DNA from: Beroe ovata
Lineage: Eukaryota > Ctenophora > Nuda > Beroida > Beroidae
Reading direction: 5' to 3'
Length of the DNA stretch: 64,000 nucleotides
Assembly (NCBI GenBank): GCA_946803715.1
Contig: CAMPET010000006.1
Span: forward strand, 68,925-132,924
This document shows, piece by piece, positions 45,984 to 57,237 of this stretch; position 1 is the stretch's first letter; every line of letters begins with the position of its first letter. Under the pieces are notes generated by a model. The model worked only from the letters and a program-made list of their open reading frames with translations. It did not search any database and was not told where the DNA came from. The position numbers were made by a program, and so were the translations under genes.

Positions 45984-46407
45984 TGGGGTAATGTTTCCTA
46001 TCAGTATCAATATCATTTACCATGATTCATGGTTTAATGTTTCCGGCCAATTATCAGCAGTTAGCAACTGATGCAGTACCAACTAATGCAGTACCAACTA
46101 ATGCAGTACCAAATCAGCNCCGGTGTAAACAGTGGACCAAACCAACACAGTAACACACAGTAACAGTGACACACGGTAGCACACTTTGCACACAGTAGGT
46201 AACCACAGTACACACTATACAGTGACTGTGACATGACAACACACATTACATATACGGTACACACAGTAGCACGCAGTACACAGTGAGTGTAACACACAGT
46301 AACAGTAACAGTAACACACAGTAGCACACAGTACACAGTGACTGTGACACACAGTAACACACAGTAGCACTGTAACACACACTACACAGTCTCTCTCTCT
46401 CTGTTAC

Positions 46408-47274
46408 CTGGTGTAAGGGGTGAACGACCACATCCTCAATACGACCTCTGTTGGCAGCAGTGTGTATGAACTTGTGTTCCAGCAGTAGAGTAGCTGTCCC
46501 CACGATAGTGTCGGACGGTACGTGGCATATGATGAGAATGTAGTGCATGCGGCTTGCTCTCATCTGAAAACAGAATATCATGTTATCATAGTCATGTCAC
46601 TGACGATGACATTGATGGGGTAGTCTAATCAATAGTACATTTCGACAGATAGCTAATTTGCAATTCGACAACATGTGCTAACAGTGTACTAAACACTAAC
46701 AGTGTACTAAACACTAACTCACTGCGTCAAACTCACTGCGTCAAACTGCTTCTCGAACATTTCCCTTGTCACATCTCCCACAATGGTGAGATGGCTCAGT
46801 AGTCCACAGTAATCCCTCGAGTAGTCGTCTCTCCTTAGTGGTCTCATCTGTGGGGTTTAATAGTGGGGTGACTGACAAATCCCTATCAGTGGGGTTTAAT
46901 AGTGGGGTGACTGACACATCCCTATCAGTGGGGTTTAGTGGGGTGACTGACAAATCCCTATCAGTAGTGAGCATCTGTGAGATAGTGGAGTAACTAACAG
47001 TAACACATAACACATCCCCTTCGTAATTAGAACCTCGAAATTAAATCTCAAATCCCATATTTAAACCTAGAAATTGACTACAAGAGTCTAATGGACATTG
47101 GACCCCATAGTAAAAACCCTCGCAAGACCTACCTACCACATAGTCAGAGGGTAGGGTTGGTGGGCACATCCCATTCTTGTAGATTGCCCGACATTTGGAG
47201 AAGTCTAGATCAGAGATGATGGCTGAGTCAAACACACAGCTGTCACTGCTGTCTGTGTCATTGCTGTCAACCAT
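46408..47274 (-). pseudogene. GNPNAT1: GNPNAT1 exons 1-3, second copy (assembly duplicate)
   Basis: Exons 47137-47274, 46737-46847 and 46408-46563 repeat exons 1-3 of the gene at 43975-45434, with a two-residue deletion in the acidic N-terminus. The last exon is absent because the copy ends at the N at 46119 inside intron 3. It is therefore not a complete gene and is best read as the alternative haplotype. Confidence 0.8.
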
Positions 47275-48662
47275 TATTACCTGACTGTGCTATCTTGTTA
47301 TGTTAGTCTATCTTGTTATGGGGAGGGAGGGAGGGGTTGACAATACAATGCCGCTTTTGTTACCATCATCATTCATCCTAGCAGCAAACTCAGAACTCTA
47401 ACTAAAGAGTAAGAAGATCCTATTGACACATTCACACACAGACGATACGAGTAGGACAAAACAAGTAGGACAATCAATGGAACAAATGCTAGGATTGGAA
47501 CAGAAGATCAAGCGAATAAAGGAGGCGGATCTAAACACGTCATCATACGAACATAATCAGCCACACAGAATACAGTGCACATCACATAAACACTCTACGA
47601 CTACAGTGTACAATGCGTACCATGTGTACACACGATGCACAAAACTGGTATCACTACACTAGACAAAAGTTTTCGAAAATTCTGCGTAAGCGGACTGTTG
47701 AGCTACTGACGGAGATTATGATCAGTTACACAACAGATGGAGCAAAGACGAAGCTCCTTTGTAAACATAATCAATCTATCACTATGCCCTCTAGAATTCG
47801 CAAGATGACCCTGACACAGGTGATGGGGTAATGTTTCCTATCATTGACCATGATTCATGGTTTAATGTTTCCCGCCAATTATCAGCAGTTAGCAACTGAT
47901 GCAGTACCAACTAATGCAGTACCAAATCAGCAACTGAGTGTATGCGGTAACAAATCTGCCCCATAAGAGTGAAGAAATTCAATCTCAAATCACATTGAGC
48001 ACAAGTGTATACTAAAAGAAAATTAAGCGAAAAGCTAAACTTACATCAAACTGTAATTGTAAATATCAACATTCTACCATATTTTGGATCCTTTTTCGAA
48101 CAAAATTCAAAATTAAGTCATTACATTACGATTAATATTTACAATTATTCGTATTTATCATAGATTATAATATCACTTTATTGCATATCAAATCTCGTTC
48201 TGAGCTGTACAAAGAGTGTGTGTATAAACACCAGACACCGGATTCAATATCCGGGTTTAAACCGGAGGAGAGGGAAAGAAGGGGGTTGATAAAAGCTGGA
48301 GACCAATCATGTAAGAAACTAAATTAACTAAAAGGTGAGATTGATAGATCAATGCAAAGAATCAATAATTTGACCCTCAAATAACGATTTATATAGCCGA
48401 TAGCGCGTGTTGCATGATAAACATTTACTAGTATCAACACGTAACAAACTACTATAATCAATCCCGAGGGCCACCAATAAAATAATAACCAGCAATTAAT
48501 CACAGTTAAATGAAGGGTAAAATTAGAACGAATTCAAGGGATAAAGAGAACCAAAGAGTGAACAATTGGCAAGGTTCCTCACCAATCCCAGCCCAAGTCC
48601 AAAGGTGTACGAAGGAAGCCCGGACCCCTCAATATAATTAAAAAAAGGGGAGAAGAAACGTC
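47275..48662. other. Intergenic stretch
   Basis: It includes the second-haplotype copy of the hypothetical 137-residue ORF (47423-47831, frame-broken) and, from 47935 on, AT-rich DNA with no exon or repeat that I can support. The RD of the downstream NUDT22-like gene's 3' UTR presumably lies at its right end. Confidence 0.5.
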
Positions 48663-49724
48663 TCACTGCATGAGCAGGGAAAAGTCCACACAATCGAAAG
48701 CTCGACAGAGCGTGATAGTGTGCCGGAGAACCTCACTCACCATTTTCAAACCCACTGCCTGAGAAATTGCATTGCCGCCACCGCCACGGTACAGCGTGAC
48801 ACTCTCCCCCTTCTCATCACCCTTGAAGAACGCCAAGTCATACATTTTACTTGAACACTTCTCGGATAACTTTGCAGAGGAAAGAGAGGTGCGCACCACG
48901 TAAACCAGTTCCGGTTTGTTGTTGTGTTCCTTGTCGTAGAGAACGGCAAAGAGCAGGATCTGGGACGGAGTAATGTCCTTGACACCGAAAATGTCCTTGA
49001 GACACCGCTTGACGGAACCCACAATCTCCTCTCGTGCAGAGTTGCTATGCAGTGACACCAAGTGTTTCACCTCCTGGACATCGGTTTCCAGAGGGTCCGG
49101 TGAGATGTTGGGCAGGGACCACTTCGCCACCAGGCTCTTCTTCCCGTTGGGTGAGGTGTTCTCGTTAATTGAGCTGCTTCTACTCCCTGTTCTTGTTAAC
49201 CGCCGTTTGATGCTCCCCTGCTTGGTGTCGTCAAACGGCAGTTTCCTGACAACAGGAATGTAGCCGTCCTGTGTCAACACGATCACGTGGTTGGTAATGG
49301 ACGCAGCTAGGAAGGTCTGAGGTTTCTTGTACAGCTCGTATCCGATGTAGGCTAGGTTTGCTGACAACACTGACTGAGCGTCCGTAGCCACGCTCTCCTT
49401 GCTCCAGGATAGTCCCACTTTGAGATCAACTTTCTGACACTCCTTTACCAAGACGGCGTGATCATCACACTGACAAGTTAGTCCTGACCGGCACTGCACC
49501 GCCTCACACTCGCCTGGCAGTGAGGTGTCGTGGAGGCGGAAGAGGGGCGAGTTAAACTTCCGCCCGCCCCCCTCCGTCTGATGGCTCCGTTCCCGCCACT
49601 CCTCCTCCAGCAGCGACTCGTAGAGGGCGGAAACATGCTGGCGGCAGTAGGCGCCGCTAAGCGTCACTGACAATTTGGATGCGGGAACTGGCGGCCACAA
49701 CACTCGACTCTTCAACTGAAACAT
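48663..49724 (-). CDS. NUDT22-like paralogue with eroded Nudix motif
   Basis: 353 residues in one exon. It aligns by eye along its length with the neighbouring NUDT22-like protein (50920-51966). Both share EEEW/DSEW at about 41, an FRL(H/A) block (LFRLHDTSL at 61), a (G)YELYKKPQTF/MDVYRDPQAC block, the beta strand ITNHVIVLTQDG, and KPELVYVVRTSLSSAKLSEK versus KPELHFVMFTCLTAREVSRL. Where the functional copy has GGHAEPGD and REVREEV, this one has no GG and reads REEIVGSVKRCLKDIFG (231-247), so the metal-binding Glu residues of the Nudix box are lost. A basic, Ser-rich insertion (about 168-198) is unique to it. It is probably a catalytically inactive paralogue. ATGTTTCAG at the start is also a perfect splice acceptor, so an upstream exon may replace the first two or three residues. 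Confidence 0.7.
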   Translation of the reverse strand: MFQLKSRVLWPPVPASKLSVTLSGAYCRQHVSALYESLLEEEWRERSHQTEGGGRKFNSPLFRLHDTSLPGECEAVQCRSGLTCQCDDHAVLVKECQKVDLKVGLSWSKESVATDAQSVLSANLAYIGYELYKKPQTFLAASITNHVIVLTQDGYIPVVRKLPFDDTKQGSIKRRLTRTGSRSSSINENTSPNGKKSLVAKWSLPNISPDPLETDVQEVKHLVSLHSNSAREEIVGSVKRCLKDIFGVKDITPSQILLFAVLYDKEHNNKPELVYVVRTSLSSAKLSEKCSSKMYDLAFFKGDEKGESVTLYRGGGGNAISQAVGLKMVSEVLRHTITLCRAFDCVDFSLLMQ

Positions 49725-50727
49725 GACGATAAGAGGAATCTCACATTATATGTGTGTGAGTGCTACTGAGAAGAGTGTGACAAATATATACGAACAACAC
49801 GCGACAATTATTATAGGACCGGAATATAATATACGCGTCCCTCGCCTCGCTCCTCTTGGGTGGATAATTGATTCAGCATTCTCAGCGACCGTAGGTAATA
49901 GAATTGAAGTGAGTTTGAAACACAATAACACACAGTTTCTGTGATCACACAGTCATCCTAATGTGATTCGAGTACTAAAGTTGCATCACTGTCTGTGTGA
50001 GAGGGAGTGAGCCTTGTGAACAAGTGTCAGTACACTCAGTGCGTACAATACGTATCATGGGATCGTGAAAATGCACTGTCAGCTAGTGGAATGGGGCTAT
50101 AACAGTCCAGTGTGGTTATGGACAATGGTTTGCTACAAATTCCACAGTGTCCCAGGGGCAGCAGATGTGTTACATATTTCTCATATTTCTAATAATAACC
50201 AAGGCTGGGGGATCGAAATTAGAATTTATCCACAATATATTGCCCAATATAACATCCATATTCCATCGATTCATGATTTTATGTACAGATCGATCGTGAT
50301 ACAATTTGACGGTTCATCTAATCGAATTTTCCTTACAGTAAATCCAATGAACAAATTTCCAGACACACAGACTAAGTTATTCTTACACAGAAAAGCTCTG
50401 GATCAATGACAGGTTGATCACTCATCAGACTGCGGAGAAATACTCGCAAAACAGAAAAGACACAGGAAATGTGTGTATCTCAGAGATTTGTCAAACTATA
50501 TTTCTCACAGATCCTTTTCCACAGTACTTCTCGGTGAGGCAGAAATTCGATAAACAGTCGGAAAATGTATTATGATATTGATAGATGTATTGATAAAATC
50601 GAGTTTTACAAAATAAAAAACTTGTCAAAGCTGCTAATTTGTTTTCGGCAAATCCTATAATATAAACCCGTCAAATGCCGATAACAAAAGCCGAAAGATT
50701 CAAGATTGAATTTAAAAAGTTTATTTT
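49725..50727. other. Spacer between the two NUDT22-like genes
   Basis: It contains a 114-codon + strand ORF at 50065-50409 (see separate entry) and AT-rich sequence after 50560. No repeat was recognised. Confidence 0.4.
50065..50409 (+). CDS. Hypothetical 114-residue ORF, unknown
   Basis: Open frame from ATG 50065 to TGA 50407-50409, with Trp/Tyr/Ile-rich composition (GWGIEIRIYPQYIAQYNIHI). No signal peptide, domain or splice support was seen. It could be a relic or chance; it is listed because it is the longest + strand frame in a 1-kb gap and does not overlap a gene. Confidence 0.15.
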   Translation: MKMHCQLVEWGYNSPVWLWTMVCYKFHSVPGAADVLHISHISNNNQGWGIEIRIYPQYIAQYNIHIPSIHDFMYRSIVIQFDGSSNRIFLTVNPMNKFPDTQTKLFLHRKALDQ

Positions 50728-50819
50728 TGCTCCTTCATAAAAACAGCGTCGACGTCACTATCCTCTTTTGGATCGAAAAGAATGCGTGATAGTCGTTCAT
50801 GGATTTCCACGAACTAAAA
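50728..50819 (-). other. Candidate terminal exon, - strand
   Basis: A pyrimidine-rich acceptor (CTTTTTTTAG) is followed by an open frame FVEIHERLSRILFDPKEDSD and a further 10 residues, ending at TAA near 50728. The composition looks coding (amphipathic helix, then acidic tail). No gene on this strand is assigned to it. It could be a last exon of an unrecognised gene whose intron contains the NUDT22-like gene, or an alternative 3' exon. Confidence 0.35.
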
Positions 50820-50919
50820 AAAGATTCCGTGTCAACAATCAGGCTTCTTGTTAAAGGTTTACCACATGAACATGAACACACACACTGTATAAACAGCTGT
50901 TCAGGAATTTAAACACTCC

Positions 50920-51966
50920 CTATACACGATGTTTAGCTGAAAACAGGTTAGGATTATACTCCAAGACTGTTTGGAGCCCGTGAACTAGCATTGCTGAACT
51001 GTGGGTTAAATCTCGCACACTAACGGTAACAATGCCATGCCTATCATCGCGCAACTTGTGGATATCGAATGATTGTTTATCGGTCAGATTGAGTTCCGAT
51101 ACCTCCCAGAATCCGATATCCACAGATTCTATATCCGAAAACCCCTCACTGAAGTACAACCGTGACACTTCCCTCGCAGTGAGACAGGTAAACATCACAA
51201 AGTGGAGTTCGGGTTTGTTCCCAGCTCTCTTATTCCTCAGAATACCAAGGAGAAGAGGCTCACTCACCATCTTCTCGGGGATATTCACCTCTTCCCTCAC
51301 CTCCCTCACCAAACTATGAGATATCTCCTGCGCAATCGTCCCAGACTCCACCTTCTCTAGATCCTCGCCCGAGTTAACACCAATATCCCCTGGTTCAGCG
51401 TGCCCCCCGATAAAATGCCACATTCCCTGCAATTCACCGACATGGTGTGATCGGAGTTGGATTAGAGCCATGTTATCGGATGTTATGAGCACGCCAGCGT
51501 GAGCTATCACATCGGCCATACACGCCTGCGGGTCTCGATAAACATCCATCCCATGCTCTGCTAACTCCAGGTAGCTCTTGCCTAGGTTAGTGGTCAAGTT
51601 TTCTTTGTAGTTAGTGAATCCAATTTGCAACTCTATATTCAAATCGCTGCCACCCTCAGCAATAATAAATTCAGGAAATTGATCGTGCACTTTCGCCTGT
51701 TTCACGGACCATCCAGCAAGCCTAAACTTTGACCCGTTGAAAATGTGTGGGTTACCCCTCATCTTTTCATCCCATTCAGAGTCAGCTGCTTTCTCCAGTT
51801 GCTCTGTAGCTCTCTGTTTGTTAAAGGATTGCGATGCTATCACTGTGAGTTGACTTGTCGAGAGTGGAGAGGGGAAATACACGGAACTGTTGGATAGATC
51901 CATATCTAATGAGAGAAGTGTAGATGAGAGGAACACTGTTAACAATGAACAGGCATCTATGTTCAT
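50920..51966 (-). CDS. NUDT22-like Nudix hydrolase
   Basis: 348 residues in one exon. Human NUDT22 hydrolyses UDP-glucose/UDP-galactose to UMP plus sugar phosphate, and the same is inferred. The Nudix signature is split by a long loop: GGHAEPGD at 187-194, then LVREVREEVNIP at 219-230. This matches the unusually spaced Nudix box of NUDT22. The N-terminal beta domain contains KFRLAGWSV (80-88) and FTNYKENLTTNLGKSY (117-132, the counterpart of LTSYRDFLGTNW in the human protein). KPELHFVMFTCL follows the box. The stretch before MDLSNS (residue 22) is hydrophobic and an acceptor-like CTCATTAG lies just upstream of that Met, so the true start may be residue 22 joined to an upstream exon. Confidence 0.82.
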   Translation of the reverse strand: MNIDACSLLTVFLSSTLLSLDMDLSNSSVYFPSPLSTSQLTVIASQSFNKQRATEQLEKAADSEWDEKMRGNPHIFNGSKFRLAGWSVKQAKVHDQFPEFIIAEGGSDLNIELQIGFTNYKENLTTNLGKSYLELAEHGMDVYRDPQACMADVIAHAGVLITSDNMALIQLRSHHVGELQGMWHFIGGHAEPGDIGVNSGEDLEKVESGTIAQEISHSLVREVREEVNIPEKMVSEPLLLGILRNKRAGNKPELHFVMFTCLTAREVSRLYFSEGFSDIESVDIGFWEVSELNLTDKQSFDIHKLRDDRHGIVTVSVRDLTHSSAMLVHGLQTVLEYNPNLFSAKHRV

Positions 51967-54900
51967 TCAGACAGAAGAAGGGAGTAGAAACAAAAAGGGG
52001 ATGCACAAGATCTGTCACAGAATTATTATAAACAGTGTGTTCTTAACCGACCGTGACTCATGCGTTCATGATCTAGGCAGCGTTCATAATCTGTAGGCAG
52101 CGATGACGAAGTGTTACCACATATCATACCTATTCCACCATCAGCATTACTGTAAGACGAGGAGCACAGCAAAGCTTGTAACACTATCGGAAACACTTGT
52201 CAAGTCAACTTCTTGCTAAATTGTGTTTAAAATTGCACACAGAAGTTCAATAACAATAAATTGAGTGGTGTAAACACAGGAGTCAGGACGATGTATTCAG
52301 GACAACAATATTCTACACTGCGCGCTCTATGTTCACTCGTGCGCGCGCCATAACTAACCAACAAACACGCGCAGACATGCTCAGATAAAATGTCCAAAAA
52401 CTAGCAATAGAGTGTGATAGGGAGTGGAAAATGACAGCATTTTGTAACAACAAAATACGCGCCGCATAACTTGAATTATGGATGTTTCTACGTAATAATG
52501 ATAAGGATGCGGCTGTGACAATTGTGTGAAATTATGTTTAGACTGTAGAGTGATGGTAAAATCACGTTTAACATCGTGGTACCATGATGTGATTGTAATC
52601 ATCGTTTGAATCGCTCTTTTTTCCATTGAAATTCAAGAGCAAAGCTTTGATCTTACAAATGCGTGCAAACTCTTTCCATTGCTGCAGTTAACCACAATTT
52701 GAAAATAATCGATAACGTTATAATTTGTCATGCATCAATTTCAACATACCTCCTTGAGATTGTGATGTACTTGTTGAATCTTGAGTTACGACTGGATTTC
52801 TGAAAAATGGTTGTACCATTTATCCAAACATACAAATACACAACATACACAGTGTATTTTACATACGGACACGAACACAGACACACACAGACACAAAATT
52901 ACAGAAACTCTCACAGACGCGACAGTAGACACAAACACACACAACAGATTTTGTGAAATAAATAAAGGTGTACCATGCTTGTTATGATTGTGAAATTCAA
53001 AGAAATATTGCGCAAATTCTGTGCGAAACAGTGCATGTACTGTGTGTGTATGTGTGTTTAAGATCACAACAATAACAACGTGTTCACGTGTACAGAAACT
53101 CGGCTGGCAAACTCCAACTTTACAGTGAACATTGCATTGTATACACACAATGTATACACTCTATACACAGTATACACATTTTGTATACATTGGTGATTGG
53201 GGTTGACATTCGCATTGTTTACACACATTGTAATGCAGGTTGCACCCATATGTTACAAAACTACTGAATCAATTTACACGCCCTCTTGTTTAATATAACA
53301 GCGAAGCCATAAAATAGACATGACCTAACACCGATTCTAGACTGACTAAAATCACGGATCACTAGCACAATTGCATCACACATATATCCATACTTTTCAT
53401 ACAGTTACAAAGGTGATGTAAAGAGTGTTATGATGAACTCTAATCCTAGACCAATTGATGAATTATCAAGTTGTGTCAGTATTCTAAATTCACAAATAGC
53501 GTCACAAACCGGGTGACCTGTTTTTGCCGGAGAGGTCATGATCTATCGTTCCAGGATCAGTTCTTATTCAGGTGCCAACACTGCGTTAGATACATACAGT
53601 GAACACCGAACAACTATTGTACTATTTTACAGTGAGTAAACCGAACACTGATTTAGCAAGATCCATACACTGACGGGGAGACCACTGTACAAAGAGGGCA
53701 GTGATTCTACACCCAACATTATACCAAATGGGGGGAGAGCTGAATAAAAGTGTCATTTCTCTGAATGCATTATCAAAGTAAATTTTCTTTGTGCTCTGGT
53801 CAAATGTCAAGATCTGAAGTCAGAAGATGGGCGATAATTAATCAATTCAACATCGCTGTTGCTTGGTCACGAAAACATTGGATCACGATCCTATGATTGA
53901 CATCTGTCACCCTGATTACATGATGATTGGTCACTCTTTGTCATGGATTGCACGATGATTGATCTCTAATTTGGTGCTTACCTGATTGAAGGTACAAATA
54001 AAGTGGTGTCCACTGTCTGTGTATCATGACAATCCTTCACTTCACTCCGGCAATCTGTGGTAAGGAGGGATTAACTCACACACGTGTGGAGTATAATACA
54101 CACGTGTACAACTGTACATGTACAACTGTACATGTACTGACACACGTGTACTATAATACACACGTGTACAACTCACACGTGTAGTGACACTATAATACAC
54201 AAGGAGTATTATACACACGTGTTGTATACATGTGTACTGTGTAGTAGTATACACACGTGTACTATAACACACGTGGAGTATTATACACAGTACACACGTG
54301 TACTACAGTCTACAATACACGTGCCCAGTGTACGTGTAATGTTATAGTTCACGTGTGTCGTGTACTACAATACACGTGCCCAGTGTACGTGTAATGTTAT
54401 AGTTCACGTGTGCTGGCACACATGAGTTGTACACGTGCGTATAATCCTATCCAGTACGTTTTAGGTTACAGCCACTTGCTTTGAACATAAATAGTAATAC
54501 CACACAGTACCTGGCATCTCTCAAAGGCAATGTGCATTGTGCATACCATGATAAACCGTGTAAACTTGTGTGACGTTCTTGCAATCTACCTCTATTTCAT
54601 ATTGTATAACTCATACATGTTCATGCTATATGACTTATAGTATAAGTCACGGTGTATAACATAGTATAAGTCACGGTGTATAAGTCTGACTCACCGTGAC
54701 GTGAATCATATTCTACAGATCTACAGAGCTATTCTGCCGTGCATTAAACACCAGCTCTTAGTAGCAGCAGCAGCACATATAAATACACTGTAAAACTACC
54801 TCTACGCATCTACCAGTTACAAGATGTATAATAATCGGTCGTAAGCCATAGAGTCGCTTTCATGCGTATAATCACTGTTAGTTACTAAGTAAATTAGTAA

Positions 54901-55196
54901 GTAAGATTTGAGATACATAATGTGAGTCTTCGGTGTTCAATAACGTCAAATATCTACAGGGACATATCGTTCTGTAGTAGAATGTTTAGTGTATAATTGG
55001 TATACATCCCCGAATACATGATACATATATGTACGCGTACGCCGTACATCAGACATACAGTGTTCTCAAATTTCACTTACACAAAGCCCACTGTACAATG
55101 TACCGTATGCCATTTCGCTGCCATCATACATTATACTTCCCATCATACACATTATCTATTATCTTGTATACAATGTATAAAGAACGCTGTTTAAAA
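51967..55196. other. 3.2-kb region without a confirmed gene; several exon-like segments on - strand
   Basis: Exon-like - strand segments with good splice signals: 52750-52799 (TTTTTCAG acceptor, GGAG|GTATGT donor); about 53634-53796 (acceptor TGACTTCAG, frame ILTFDQSTKKIYFDNAF through QWSPRQCMDLAKSVFG); and about 53981-54059 (acceptor TTACCACAG, donor AATCAG|GTAAGC). Their phases do not all agree, so I cannot assemble a gene. CA/GT repeats occur near 52830-52950, TGTATACA repeats near 53140-53190, and a CACGTG-rich minisatellite at 54078-54435. Confidence 0.35.
54078..54435. repeat. CACGTG-rich palindromic minisatellite
   Basis: At least 13 CACGTG hexamers in about 360 bp, mostly as ACACACGTGTACTATAATAC-like units. 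Two copies of a 52-bp unit containing TACACGTGCCCAGTGTACGT and TTATAGTTCACGTGTG lie near 54315 and 54367. CACGTG is the canonical E-box, but the array may be simple-sequence expansion. Confidence 0.85.
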
Positions 55197-57237
55197 CTAC
55201 GACAGAGGTAAATGTGGCGAAGAGTGGAGAATTTTACCAAGTTCACCACCGGCTCCAGCAGGAGATGATATCTTACCGTCTATCACGTTGTATTTACAGA
55301 GAGGACACGTTCCATTAGACACAAGCCAAGGTGTTATACACGCGTCATGATAAACGTGATCACACTGTAACACCTTCACCTTCTGTGGAGAGAGAGAGTG
55401 AGCTGAGTGGTTTAAGTGGAGGTTGATAGTTTGAAGTGGTGTTGAAATTGTGGGTTTAGAGCCGGGGTTTAGGCGCTGAGGAGTTCAGGGGGATGGGGGC
55501 TTGTAACCCCCACTATCTATATACTTACTAGAAATATTGAGGATCTAACTGATAATGTCAGATTTGTGAACCTATTGATGGACTAACCCCTGGAAACTTG
55601 ATGTCCTCCAGGCAAATGGTACATTCCCCATGTGATTCTGTTGGCATGAGTGTCTTGACGGGGAGTTGAGCTATTTTAGCCTTAGCTTTCNAGAGAGAGA
55701 GAGAGAGAGAGAGTGAGCTGAGTGGTTTAAGTGGAGGTTGAAAGTTTGAAGTGGTGTTGAAAGTGTGGGTTTAGAGCCGGGGTTTAGGCGCTGAGGAGTT
55801 CAGGGGGATGGGGGCTTGTAATCCCCACTATCTTCATACTTACTAAAAATAATGAGGATCTAACTGATAATGTCAGCTCAGATTTGTAAACCTATAATTG
55901 ATGGACTTACCCCTGGAAACTTGATGTCCTCCAGACAAATGGTACACTCTCCATGTGATTCTGTTGGCATGAGTGTTTTGACGGGGAGTTGAGCTATTTT
56001 AGCCTTAGCTTTCCTCTCTTTTATCGTCTAAGGAAAGTTGGCATCTCATTCACAATTTGCATTGCTTAGTGCACAGAATTCGATGTGTGAGATAGGCGAT
56101 TGAACTCAAGTTTTACCTGCTCAGCATGTCTTCTTATCACAAACATGCTACGCTGTGCTCTGACCTATGGCAATAATGGTCAATCGGTAGCATATTACAA
56201 AGACCAAAACTGTCACTTTCAAGAAGTCAATGTCAATAGTAAAAATCTATTACCCTCATAGCAAGTATGAAGCACGCTGATGCGAACACTAAGAATAGCA
56301 CTCCCAACTTCATGAAATGTTCACGTCTCTGAATATGGTTCATTGTCAGCTTGGAAACTTGTGTAATACAAACTCCATGTTATATGTTGAGGTGGTGTTA
56401 CCTTGAGGTGATCTGAAGATGGTGAGATAATGACATTCTCAACATAGTTCTTATTGGCCAGTGCTAAGGTCATCCTGGCATCCTTGTACTCAACAAATAT
56501 TATAGATGTCATTTGTGGAAAACTGTTCATTGTTTGCTGAAATGATTGCACATGATTATTAGCTATTACTGAAACATTGGTTAAGTGAATATCTAATGAC
56601 TATGTTCAGAATTGGAGTCATTAATTAGCCGAATTTCTGTATTCAGCTGAAGAGCTTACCTCTTCATAACTCATACCAGATGCTTCCACACCACATATTA
56701 TCAATGGATATTGACTAATAAAGGCCATCTGAAATTGATGATATGTAATCTAGTTGAGAACTCAAATCATTGTATCCAAATCATGAATTCATATCAATGG
56801 AAAAATTACCCAATATTGAATATCACTTCTTTGTGCCTCTTTATTGATAAGGAAGAATGGTATGCAATTCTCCCTTGAACAGGATTGAAACTGCCTGTAA
56901 GCTTCCTTGTGTTCATCATCATCCATAGGAAGCTTCAATGGAACAAGCTTACCAACCACATGACTCAAACGATCCTCCCAATGGGGATTCACTAGAATAC
57001 CACGAATCCTGCATAGAGTGACTATCAATATTTGTAGTATTGATATACTCAAAGAAAACTGCAAATCTCATGGCTGTTTGGCTTCAGGTAAGAACTAAGG
57101 TATATCTGAAGAATCATCTAATACTAAACTCACATAGTGATCACATTATTATCGGCATTCTTGATGGTGATGTCAAATAACTCACAGTATGAAAATTTGA
57201 TCAGGCATGCTGCAATTAATTGCAGCAATAACTTCAT
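55197..57237 (-). CDS. PA-TM-RING E3 ubiquitin ligase (RNF13/RNF128-like)
   Basis: Eight in-phase exons (57134-57237, 56810-57008, 56660-56728, 56402-56536, 56254-56328, 56117-56164, 55911-56027, 55197-55382) encode 310 residues. A signal peptide is visible (MKLLLQLIAACLIKFSYC). The lumenal region to about 165 fits a protease-associated domain in length and position (IIFVEYKDARMTLALA near its end). One TM segment follows (about 176-193, LGVLFLVFASACFILAM), then a basic stop-transfer stretch. The C-terminal RING-H2 has C238 and C241 (ECTICLED), C256-x-H258, H261, C264, C275 and C278 (CPLC). Such ligases sit in endosomal/ER membranes and ubiquitinate membrane cargo. The tail after the RING is short (about 30 residues) compared with RNF13. 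Intron 7 and part of exon 7 are duplicated at the N at 55691. Confidence 0.85.
55383..55900. repeat. Intron/exon segment duplicated at single N (55691)
   Basis: 55383-55690 and 55692-56017 repeat the same intron end plus the exon encoding TESHGECTICLEDIKFPG. The left copy of the exon is cut at the N, after AGCTTTC. The copies differ by substitutions and a short insertion (GATTTGTGAACC versus CTCAGATTTGTAAACC). An AG-dinucleotide tract lies at the join. Only the right copy continues into the rest of the gene, so the left one is a haplotype duplicate. Confidence 0.8.

Larger units (their letters stand above)
44282..47934. repeat. 1.8-kb duplicated block joined at a single N (46119)
   Basis: 44282-46118 and 46120 to about 47934 are near-identical, both starting CCGGTGTAAACAGTGGACC and ending GCAGTACCAAATCAGC. 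Copy A has the unique GNPNAT1 last exon on its left; copy B has unique sequence on its right. Several small indels separate them, including two codons in GNPNAT1 exon 1 and GGTATA-type repeats in intron 1. This is consistent with two haplotypes placed end to end. Confidence 0.85.
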
